Assembly: GCA_031216915.1 (NCBI GenBank) | Contig: CM062292.1 | Coordinates: forward strand, 205,365,262-205,429,261 | Source of the DNA: Pictodentalium vernedei | Lineage: Eukaryota; Mollusca; Scaphopoda; Dentaliida; Dentaliidae | Direction of reading: 5' to 3' | Length of the DNA: 64,000 nt | Shown here: one piece after another, positions 10,620 through 19,726 of the stretch | Layout: each line of letters opens with the position of its first letter | Numbering within the stretch: position 1 is the first letter of the stretch | Notes under the pieces: model-generated | Databases searched by the model: none | Told to the model about the DNA's origin: nothing | The model's input: only the letters and a program-made list of their open reading frames with translations | Position numbers and translations under genes: made by a program

Positions 10620-12850
10620 TTTTGAACCCCAACAACATCTGGAGACAGCCCTACGCCCCAAACCACATAACGTCAGGGGCGCCGGAATGGCCCAAACATT
10701 GGCCCCACCATAACATCCAGATCCCTGTTTTTTTTAATTGTTGCCATCGATTATGTGGGGGAGAAAACAAAAAGACGGTGCATGCAGTTCGTCTTTCGAG
10801 GAACATAATATGACAAAATTCCCTGTCAAACTGCCAAAGGCAATTTGGCAGGGAATTTTGTCATATTATGTTCCTCGAAAGGCGAACTTCACTGTGGAGG
10901 CCCCCACAAATGTGGGGGCCCTAGGCGTCTGCCTAGTCTGCCCATTCGTAAATCCGGCCCTGCCCCCCGAAAAATGTTTCAAAAATGACATCTCTCAGAC
11001 CCATTTTCGGGTTACTTCTTTAGTTTTCCAACCGCTTCCGAAGCGGTTGGAATACTAAGGAAGTTGCCCCCAAAATCTCCTCATCTTACGTGAACTCGTC
11101 ATTAATAGCCGCCATTGTGTGCAAAATATTAAAGAAACAAGACGATCTATGCGCGCACTATTTTCGGATATCCGCCAGAACAAAATTTACAAATCATAGC
11201 CTAGTTATTTGATATGAATGACGTTCGGCTGAAGGTCGATCACAAAAATATCATGATCGGCAAATTTTTTGCCCCGACATTGGTCGGTGTGGTCGGGGCG
11301 GCTCCGGCGCCCTTGAACGTAGCACTACAAAAATATCACAGCCTGGAAAGGGAATAGTTAAACCCTACATTGTGCAGCTCCATAAAAATTGTCGGAAAAT
11401 TGTTAACACTATGACGTTATTGGCGATCGAAGGTCGGAAAACTTGAAAATGAAATTTCACTGCTCAAAGTTGAAAACAAGGTGAATTTTTTTTAAAGTTC
11501 GACGTCAAATACCACAGATATGACGTCAGTACTAACAGACGTAACCCCATCCCATCTGGTGACAGTTCTACCCCTAAGCCACATAACATAATACTATAAT
11601 AATAACCCAGAAGTCAATATGAATACATGGAGGATATCTAGTATTTTTGAGTGGATAACGAAAATTATCTCATGAGTGACAGAGACAAATGTTTATTTTT
11701 CGCGAGCGCTTGCGCGAGCGAAAATAGCCATTTATCTCTGTCACGAGTGAGATAATTATCGGTATCCGCTCAAAAATACTAGATTTTCTTTTTATTATGC
11801 GCTTTTATAAGAATCTGATGATTCCACTCATTTCAACTTTGAACTGATGCATGAAAATAAACAGCGCATTGAATCATTGATACGCGGAAGTGATTTGATG
11901 GATAATCGGAACAGATGGCGTCTTGCAATCTGAGTCAGCTGGCGGGTTTCTAGTCCAACATGGCCTGACAGTCCGTAATATAAGCTTTTGGTTTGTTACG
12001 TCCTTTGAAAGGACGTACCAAACCAAAAACTTACATTACGGACTTTCCGGCCATGTTTGGACTAGAGGGTTTCATGCATCAATTCAAGGTGAATACGTGT
12101 TGAATTATTGCTGGAAATGATCGGTACCCAAGAACACTAGATTTTCTTTTCATTATACGTTGAACATTTCCAGTGATAATTTGACTCGTATTCACCTTGA
12201 AGTGATGCTTTGAAAGCCACCATTTTGACCGATACCGTGAAAGTGAAAATTTCTATATCTTCACAGTGGGAATACCATTTCTATCTTTCCGCAATTTCTT
12301 CAATAATCTATCGTTTAGCGTATAATAAATTAGCTCAAGAATTGTGCAGTTTCATCCAAAGTATCGGAAAATTGTCAACGCTATAATGTTATTGTCAAGT
12401 GAAGGTCGGAAAACAATTACATTTTACTGCATAAAGTTGAAATCAGGGGAACTTTAGTACAAGCTGAATAAATTTTGAAAATCCGACGTCAAATAGCGGA
12501 GATATGACGTCAATACCGACAAGTGTTAGCCTCTCCCTTCTGATGACAGCTCTACAACCACCCACGCTATAAAATCTAGCATTATAATGATAACGCAGAC
12601 GTCAAGCGGAAGAGATTAGCTCAAACATTGTTCAGTTTCATCCAAATGGGCGAAGAATTGTTAACGCTATATCGTTATTGGTTATCGAAGGTCGGAAAAC
12701 GTCAATATTACATTTCACTGCATAAAGCTGAAATCAAGGGGGTGTTTAGCAATCATGCTGATCAATAACAAGTTGAATTTTTTTTTAAAATCCGACTTCA
12801 AATGCCGCATTTATGATAATACCCCAGGTGTAAAGAGGGATTGATTAGCT
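10620..12850. repeat. Diverged direct repeats interrupted by three palindromes
   Basis: A degenerate unit of about 250 bases recurs at about 11340-11620, 12325-12600 and 12605-12850, with a fragment at 10620-10680. Shared landmarks are 'attgtgcagtttcatcc', 'gaaggtcggaaaac', 'ttcactgcataaagttgaa', 'ccgacgtcaaat' and 'gatatgacgtca'. Inserted between the units are strong palindromes: 10787-10887 (arms around 'cgaggaacataatatgacaa'), 11638-11782 (arms beginning 'ctagtatttttgag'), 11949-12066 (arms 'tctagtccaa' and 'ttggactaga'), and a weaker one at 12073-12212. No ORF of interest. The units may be fragments of one older element family. Confidence 0.55.
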
Positions 12851-13006
12851 CAAGCATCGTGTAGTTCCGTCAATACACCTTCTCCTTCTTGTCGGGCCCA
12901 CTCGGTGATGGACGTATTTCGTTGGATGACTTCTGGAAATTAGCTTGCTATTTAAAAATAATCCAGTTGATATTATATTTCATTGTTGCTAAAAACTAAC
13001 CATTGC

Positions 13007-13231
13007 TTAACCCTTTAAACACCAGAGGCCCTTTTTTCCGGCCGAATCATAAGCCACGGATGGCTACAAGGTAAATGCGTGGTGTAGACTGATCAATACT
13101 TTCAACGTGCAGGCCTAAGGCTGCACGTTGAAAATATATTAATTGATCTAATCCCAAATAATAAATATGGACTCTTCCAATTACTGCCATTGAACTGACT
13201 TGGAAGATACCATCAGGGTTCAAAGGGTTAA
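13007..13231. mobile_element. TTAA-flanked foldback MITE, 'cgtgcag' family
   Basis: A 225-base unit from TTAACCCTTTAAACACC to GGTTCAAAGGGTTAA. The TTAA at both ends is followed by inverted CCCTTT. The central hairpin has arms 'tcaacgtgcag' and 'ctgcacgttga'. Partial relatives lie at 5340-5470, 5760-5880 and 25215-25370. It is non-coding. TTAA plus CCCTTT termini are like those of piggyBac elements; the assignment is an inference. Confidence 0.65.
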
Positions 13232-13504
13232 ATGTGTTCGTGAACTAGTCTTTTGAATCAGGTGGTTTGATTTCAGACTCACTAGAGAGTTTAGAACAAG
13301 AAAAAGATAATTTTATTTCACTTTCGAAATAACCGGGAGAAGAGCATAAAACTTTACAACAATCAAGCGCAAACAGTATAAGAGACATTCTTGAACACAT
13401 GGGTACCAGAGTTTCACATCACCGGGAACTCGAGTAACTGAGTAATAGAATATATTTATATAGCCACGCTTATGCAGTGGATTAACAGAGTCCTATCTAC
13501 ACTA

Positions 13505-13712
13505 CGTGGAGAGTGTATTATCACTAAATAACCAGTAGAGTGGAGATTCCATCCATGCAATAATTGCAAATTTGTTGCAAAGCATAACAAACACAAGCAA
13601 AGTTCCAGCCATTCCATTTGTGATTTTTGTCCATATGTACAAAATTTTAAAGTGATACTTTGAGTCCCCACTCCACGGGTGATTTAGTTACAATTCACTC
13701 TCCACATACCGT
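13505..13712. repeat. Inverted repeat, about 50-base arms
   Basis: The arms 'gtggagagtgtattatcact...gtagagtggag' and 'ctccacgggtgat...aattcactctccac' face each other across about 100 bases. Similar diverged segments occur at about 120-372. Non-coding foldback remnant. Confidence 0.45.
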
Positions 13713-13773
13713 TTGTAATTCTTAATGCCAATCTTCTAACAGTATTCTCAGCAACTAATATTATATCACTTAC

Positions 13774-14013
13774 CTCCTGGCGTTGAAACTTCGCCAGTCT
13801 TTTGTGACGTAATTATTAGTAATTCACCTGCCATGTAGTCATATACACCCCAGACTTCGTGGTCGTGCTCTAGTTGATGTATAGCACCTGCATCAATTGA
13901 CTGGTTAAAATACTCGTGAACATCCGTGGTGTATTTTTTATCAACAATGTTACATTCTACTCTGGTGGAATAGATCGTCGGTAGATCTGGATAGGGTGGT
14001 TCCTTGCTCGGAT
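13774..14013 (-). CDS. Gene 2, exon A: start of the extracellular beta-rich domain
   Basis: A 240-base minus-strand exon with no stop codon. It is preceded by TTATTTCAG and followed by a consensus donor GTAAGT. It is a 1-1 phase exon and joins exon B (6224-6481) in frame through a split Gly codon across a 7.3-kb intron. The reading begins PSKEPPYPDLPTIYSTRVEC and includes NIVDKKYTTDVHEYFNQ and HDHEVWGVYDYMAGE. 'P.LP..(Y/F).TRVE.N', then 'EYF' and 'YDY', is the start pattern I recall for LolA-like extracellular domains of animal membrane proteins. A previous exon must supply the first base of the first codon. Confidence 0.75.
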
Positions 14014-14185
14014 CTGAAATAAGAGGAATTATTACTTTCCAAAGTGTGATTTACTGGGATTTCTGGGTTTGATTATAAACGATAACTTCACAAGTGAATT
14101 ATGCAATCAACAATTGTGTCATGTATCCGTGCGTGCAAACGAAAGCGCTTTGCCGTGGGTGTAATGGGGACTTCATTGGTTTTTT

Positions 14186-14418
14186 TTAACCCATTACCTG
14201 ACATGAAAAGCCAACGACACTTGCAAAAACAATTCTTGAATAACTAATTTTTTAATTTTTTGTCTCAAAAACATAGGTTATGACCCCTCATTGGAACGAG
14301 CTCGTTGAGCTCGTTCCAATGAGGGGTAATAACCTATGTTTTAGAGACCAAAAAACTGGCGATGTTTTTTTAGAATAGCGCTGGCCGGTTTTGGCCGTTA
14401 CGTTAGGTAAAGGGTTAA
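14186..14418. mobile_element. TTAA palindromic MITE ('aacataggttatg' family)
   Basis: A 233-base unit TTAACCCATTACCTGAC...TTAGGTAAAGGGTTAA. Its core palindrome (about 14270-14345) reads 'aacataggttatgacccc', then 'cattggaacgagctcg', then the complement. This is the reference family of the window, with other copies at 19395, 29749, 32362, 32820, 33282, 37332, 40116 and decayed ones at 38430, 39630 and 45005. Outer arms differ ('gaaaagccaacgacacttgc' on one side, 'gcgctggccggttttgg' on the other), so only the core and tips are palindromic. Confidence 0.7.
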
Positions 14419-14459
14419 ATAATATAATTATCGTTAATAATGAAAAGTAATAAACAGAT

Positions 14460-14612
14460 TAATCGCTTGACTGGGCCGGTTACGTGAAATAATTCATTCG
14501 AGGCGAGGGACTATATTGTAAAACACTCGTGCGCATTCGCGCACTCGTGTTTGTACAACGTCCCTTACCTCTCATGAATTCTTTCACATAACCAGCCCAG
14601 TGAAGCGATTAC
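14460..14612. repeat. Palindrome, about 70-base arms
   Basis: Arms run from 'taatcgcttgactgggccgg' to 'ccagcccagtgaagcgatta', through 'gaggcgagggac' against 'gtcccttacctc', to a centre 'cactcgtgcgcattcgcgcactcgtg'-like sequence (about 14524-14551). Non-coding; no other copy recognised in the window. Confidence 0.6.
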
Positions 14613-15584
14613 TCTCTATTTATACAATACTGCGATCACAAAATTGGGTTTTCACAATCTGATAACGATCTGGTCGCGAAACATAAACACCTGTTGATCG
14701 AGATTTTAGAAATAAAAAACATAAATATAATGTGCGAGATGAAGTAAGAAAAAAAAAACAAAAAGAAAACCCCAAAATAATATCGGAGATGCAAAGTATT
14801 TTATTTTCATTTTGAACAGGTGGAATTCTATCATGTTACGGACAGGAACGCGAACAGAGAAGTTCGAATGCACCACGACATAGTCGCGATCTCCTCTGCT
14901 TTTCTGCCCATGACACTGCAGTTCAATTGTTGGTATACGCATGCTCTACGTAAAGATGCTCAGCAAAATAGGCCAATGCAAACAAGGTATCCTGCATTTT
15001 TTCAGTGGATATCAAATTTATGCCATCTTACGTTATCAGTCCTCCAATAATTTTTTTTTTATGATATTAGTTTGACACCTGACTATTTCTAAACTATTTG
15101 GAAAAACAGACAACCGTGAGCAGATTGGCTTTGCAGATAGAAAAACATTTAACAACAGATCTTCATGTATTTGCACATATCTCGCAAGCACAATGTGAAT
15201 TCGCTGGTAACATTACTCACAAACCCACCCACAAACACACGCCAATATCCTTCCAATAAATTTCAGGGACATGGTGTATTATCGGAATTTTTTTCCCGAC
15301 ACTGGACAATACACTGTCTGACCCACTGATATGTGTACAACTGGATTTCTGGAACGTACAACGCTATTAAATGGAAAACTGTACCACCTTTCGCCACAAC
15401 GGGGAGGGTGGGGCGGAGCATTTGCTTCGATAAATAGACAAGCCGCAACAAAAACTGTTTTTTCGACAGTGCTCAATTCACCGACGCCTCACAATTGTAG
15501 ATTATTACTTCTGAAACTATTTTGTTTGATATCTATGAAGACTGAATGTGTTATATATTTATGTATTGAGGTTTAACGACACTT
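14613..15584. other. No feature recognised
   Basis: AT-rich. Small overlapping ORFs at 14.7-15.5 kb have no protein-like composition and lack paired splice sites, so I call nothing. Confidence 0.35.
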
Positions 15585-15589
15585 TCTAC

Positions 15590-15800
15590 TGCCATGGTCA
15601 CCTCATGTCGGACAGTTTCACGGTAGAGGAAGCCCGAGTACTCGGGGAGAACCACCGAGTAAGGGCGAGCAACTGTCAGGCTCCCCAACGTATTAACTCC
15701 ACACAGATAGGGTTAGCATTGGTTGAAGACAAGTGCTCAATCGACGTACAGTACGCATTAGTACACAACGCCACCGTGCCTCCACGTGAGCAACCTGCAC
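15590..15800 (-). repeat. tRNA-derived SINE, 3' part, reversed
   Basis: Reverse-strand copy of the SINE body seen at 24250-24572 and 43972-44308. Shared landmarks on this strand are 'cggacagtttcacgg', 'gaagcccgagtactcgggg', 'gaaccaccgag', 'gacaagtgc', 'cagtacgcattagtacac' and 'ccacgtgagca'. The tRNA-like head is missing, so it is truncated. Confidence 0.6.
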
Positions 15801-15869
15801 TCTGATGTCAAAGTGGCAACGTTTTCAGCAGCAAATAATTCCCATAATGCAGTTTGATATTTAATCCAA

Positions 15870-15926
15870 TATATCTTGTTTAGCAGAGCTCGGTGAACTC
15901 TGTCAGACAAGATATAATTGGTGTTA
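15870..15926. repeat. Short hairpin
   Basis: Arms 'ccaatatatcttg' and 'caagatataattgg' surround a second small inverted segment 'cagagctcggtgaactctg'. Non-coding. Confidence 0.5.
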
Positions 15927-16260
15927 AATTAACAGTTACACGACAGAAAAACAGAGTGATTGGAGAAAATTCTGTTGCACAACTGGAGTGTAGGGGTTAA
16001 TGACTGTTTGATGATTACTAATATTAAAAGTCGATAGCGTATTACTATTTTTCGTACTTTTTTATAAATATCAGAGACGATCTTTCACGCTATCAGAAAG
16101 AGGAATAATACGCATTGAATAAAATGAAGCCGTGTAAGTCTGGATAAAAGAGGTTCACTGTTGACGGTCAAGTAATCGAGTGTGAGAAAGATCAGGGGTG
16201 TGGCTGATAATGAAACCAATTTTCATTAATAGCCTGGCGCTCTACCCCTCATTATCAGCT

Positions 16261-16479
16261 CTAACCCCTTGCATGCTGCTGGCGGGTATTCCTGTTCTGT
16301 GCAAGATTTCTATTGCGACTGAGATATGTATAATTTGGGCATATTTAATCTAATTGCTACCTTGTAAACTGAATAGATATTTTCACCAATTATTTCTTGA
16401 GTTACCTTTATATGAATTTTTCATCAAATCTAGATTTGATGAAAAATATCTTAAAAATACTCAGGGCGTTTAGAGTTAA
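16261..16479. mobile_element. MITE related to 2509-2756
   Basis: Starts with 'ctaaccccttgcatgctgct' and ends 'tttagagttaa'. Shares 'tgctggcggg', 'tgtgcaagatttctattgc' and 'aatttgggc' with the copy at 2509-2756. The terminal hairpin is reduced to 'tttttcatcaaatctagatttgatgaaaaa'. TTAA is intact only at the right end. Non-coding. Confidence 0.55.
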
Positions 16480-16829
16480 ATTTGGCCTGTGTAAAATCGG
16501 GCCCGTATTAAATATATTTGGCTGCTTAATTGCTGTTCTTGTTGGTTAATTAAGAATTATGTGCTTCAAAACAACATTATTGTTATATTAATGATACCTC
16601 CCTAAAACAGGAAATCAAGGTAACACTTTCACGAAACAATGTTATAAATTGAAGCACAACTAATGTAACTAAAATAGTTTCGGACCTGTCGCGTATATTC
16701 TTTAAATTTTCTTCGTTAAAATGATAACAAAACTCCAATGAGCAACAACTGTCCCAAACGTTTCGGCTTTATTGGCCTTTTTCAGATGTAGGCATCATTG
16801 TGCATGTTTTACAACTGGTTTTTCCACAG

Positions 16830-16966
16830 ACTTGGATGACACCAAGTTCAGAATAGACAGCACTGAGGCTGGCACGAACAAGAATGTCGCGAATGTTTTT
16901 GGACGCCTGAAAGCCACGGCTGGAGGCTTCGGAAATGTCTTGGATAAGGCTGGATCATTCTCAATG
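16830..16966 (+). CDS. Candidate plus-strand exon, unknown protein
   Basis: A 137-base open stretch preceded by a pyrimidine-rich tract and CCACAG and followed by GTATAT. It begins with two bases of a split codon, then 45 codons: LDDTKFRIDSTEAG, VANVFGRLKATAGG and NVLDKAGSFSM. The composition is protein-like (charged residues, Gly/Ala, no low complexity) and unlike the surrounding repeats. The strand is opposite to the other host exons. The donor is weak and followed by an AT microsatellite, and no partner exon was found. It may be an exon of another gene or a relic of a retrocopied gene. I do not recognise the protein. Confidence 0.35.
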
Positions 16967-17010
16967 GTATATATATGATGGTTTATGATATATATATATG
17001 ATGGTCTATG

Positions 17011-17687
17011 ATATTATTAGTTACACAGTTCGTTGGTGGCCTAATATGGTATATATGGTGTCAGTTAATTTTATGTTGGACGAGAGCGAAGCTCGAGTCC
17101 AATATGGAATTAACTGACACCTGGTGACCCAATGTGGTATATATGGTGTCAGTTAATTTGATATTGGACCAGAGCGAAGCTCGAGTCCAATATGGAATTA
17201 ACTGACACCATATATACCATATTAAGCCACCAACAAACTGTGTAATGAATATATCTTACCGACTGCTGCATCGATGCACAGAACTAATAACAAAAGCGAT
17301 CAAAATTAAATGAGAGAATTCTCACAATGTGTTCACGTGTCTTTGCCTTTTTACAACTCATGGGAGAGTGCCTATAAATTGTAACAAGGCAAATTCATAC
17401 ATACCAAACAGTTTCATTTCGAAGGTAACATGACATACATCCACAGAATATGAAGCCTTTTAAGTTGCCTAACCTGCACTTCAGACCAAATATGGGCTTC
17501 CAACACTCAGTCTTTCAACTTGAAGCGTTTATCGGCTGCCGCCATTTTGAATAATCAGTGACCAAAGGGGAGATTATCCATAGCTGTCAGAGTATAATGA
17601 TGCTGACAGGCAGTATATGGTTTTATATGCAGTCTGCATGTGACATCTTTGAACCAATGAAATTCCCAGATACTTATAGGAGGTAAG
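17011..17687. repeat. Repeat with duplicated hairpin; inverted copy at 27814-28423
   Basis: Bounded by 'ttacacagttcgttggtgg' at the left and 'ggaggtaag' at the right. It carries two tandem hairpins of about 85 bases (17048-17122 and 17140-17212), each with arms 'ggtgtcagttaattt' and 'aattaactgacacc' around 'gagcgaagctcgagtcc'. The rest ('gcctaacctgcacttcagacc', 'gcatgtgacatctttgaacc') matches the inverted copy, which has only one hairpin. Non-coding element of unknown type. Confidence 0.65.
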
Positions 17688-17759
17688 ATATATATATATG
17701 TCAAACAGGAATTCCACCAGGCATAGTCCTTGCACCGTGTCACTGGATTGAAAACTGTA

Positions 17760-17865
17760 AAGTTTTTCGGAAGGTGGGTCTGACGGGAGTCGATCCCTGG
17801 TCTACGGCACCCAATCGCCTAGCCATAAATGCCGGGCCACCATAACAGCTGAACCAACGGCAACC
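17760..17865 (-). repeat. tRNA-like SINE head, reversed
   Basis: On the minus strand the segment reads like a tRNA with an A-box-like 'tggctaggcgattggg' and a B-box-like 'ggatcgactcccg'. No paired acceptor stem is visible. Most likely a decayed tRNA-derived repeat. Confidence 0.4.
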
Positions 17866-18051
17866 CCTGAAAGGTTGTAATCAACTCGGCCAGTATGTTA
17901 GTTCACATTTTCAACCCGCCCCGAGACCGATATTCGAGAAATGAGAGTCACAGAATTGTTGGAATTGTTTTCTGTGTTGATTCATAATAATTGTCTGCAA
18001 GTGGCCTGTATCTCGATTTGAGAGCACGTTGAACTAATAGCGGTCCAGTGC

Positions 18052-18280
18052 TATAATATGGCCGCCGTGAACTGGTCACTTTTCATGGGTGGACAGTATT
18101 TCTACGAACGCAGTGATATTAGTTTCCAAACACTAATTATTAATTATAGGAATAATCAGCAAAAAGTTAATTAATGAAGCACCGATTTTGCCGATGATGA
18201 TTTTCATTACCCGGTAAACGTGTGCGTGGACATCGCTGCCCACATGTGGATTACGACCAGTCCGCGACAGCTGTTCTGTA
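18052..18280. mobile_element. Decayed TACAGTA-ended MITE
   Basis: Ends 'tatggccgccgtgaactggt' and 'ccgcgacagctgttctgta' correspond to the termini of the elements at 27746-28602 and 31895-32154. Interior 'taggaataatcagcaaaaag' and 'attacccggtaaacg' match as well. Termini have mutated away from the TACAGTA consensus. Confidence 0.55.
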
Positions 18281-19394
18281 TGTAGAAACATAACAATTCA
18301 TATCGCGCGGTTTTTTTGGTTTTTTTGCTTTTTGATCGTGATAATTAAAACTTTTTATTTCCGGATACTTAATATTAAAAGTCATGTTAACAAGCCGTGT
18401 TTTGAGCACGATTACACAGAACATCTACCTTGATGAGGAGGGCCAGGAACACACGCGTGAATATCTTTCCCCTTCTGTGCTTGAAAACCTAGGAGTACAG
18501 CACAATTTGATAACAGTAGTAAATATGTTAGGATGGCCATCGCTGAACAAAACACAGCCTGAAAGGAAAGAAACATCATTTAGAATTGTGAAGTCAATAT
18601 ATTTTTTTCGAAGATTGGGGACATGATACGAGGACAGCGATAAAACAGCTAACAATTTTAAATCTTAAAACTGAATGCACCGGTTTACAGGATAGACGAG
18701 GTTGAGGCTGTAATAAAGGCTCGCAATAAAACATTTGATTTCTGAGATTCCTTTTGCAGTAACCTTCCTGGCTTAGAATAGTGTCGTCTGTGCATCACCA
18801 TACAAAGAATGTGTTTGATTTCTGTACACATTTAGAACAACATAATTGTGGGCCGTCTTTATATTCAGACGTTAACGTAGACCTCTCCATTCTCAGAAAA
18901 ATGAGTTGGAATTACGTCCGGATATATTGTTGACGTGGGGCAAACTTGTGTATCAAGATGCAACCATTCCACACACTCGGTCCTTTTTGGACCTTACTTT
19001 CACTCCACAACATTATCGCCAGCGACCCCAGCACGTAAATCGTTTCGCTTTTTCACCAGTTTGATCGAACAACGCGCTTCGATCTACTTAATTGTACTTC
19101 ACTATTTGTGTGCTGACATTTCTTTCTTTTGTTGTTTTTGTTTATAGGTTTTTTTTCACATTGACAAAATCGAATTGCAAACTTCGACAGGTGCAGCAAA
19201 TTGAAAATGCCACCGACTTACGCCAGAAACACAAAACTCTTCATAGTTTGCCCTACGAATAAATCTAATCGCAATAAGACGGATATGAAATCTTTCTGCA
19301 CTGCTAATTGATCTGATCAACACCGTTTCTAAACAAAATCTGCATATCTAAATACTAGAGACATGTCTTTTGTTGTGTGTTTTTGGGTCGAAAA
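18281..19394. other. No feature recognised
   Basis: AT-rich unique-looking sequence. The small ORFs (for example at 18.38-18.66 kb on both strands) have no splice support or protein-like motif. Confidence 0.35.
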
Positions 19395-19633
19395 TTAATC
19401 CTTTACCCAACGCAGACGATATGAAAATTTATTATTTTAAATATCATTTTGTAACAAATTTTTTAAAAAAGTTCGACAAAACCATATCATGTAAGCCCTC
19501 ATTGGAACGAGCTCATTCCAAAGAGGGGTCACATGAGATGGTTTTGTTGAAAAGTTTTGCAAAATATTTTTTCAGCTTCTGAATTTGCATATTACGCGGG
19601 TGGATGTAGCCAATTCGTTGGGTAAAGGGTTAA
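19395..19633. mobile_element. TTAA palindromic MITE, second subfamily
   Basis: A 239-base unit, TTAATCCTTTACCC to TTGGGTAAAGGGTTAA. The core hairpin (about 19480-19545) is 'acaaaaccatatcatg', then 'ccctcattggaacgagctc', then the inverse 'cacatgagatggttttgt'. It shares the central 'cattggaacgagctc' and the tips with the first subfamily but has different arms ('aatttgcatattacgcgggtgg'). Copies with these arms are at 29749-29977 and 32362-32609. Confidence 0.65.
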
Positions 19634-19726
19634 TAGGATGAATACCTACACCATTTTACAAATAACGACGAAAAATAACATTTCACGACCGGCGAAGCAT
19701 TGTGGGAAAACCAGAGCTGGGCAATA

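Noticed and set aside
15279..15476. Two overlapping minus-strand ORFs with a hydrophobic start
   Set aside because: No donor in a suitable position and no similarity that I recognise.
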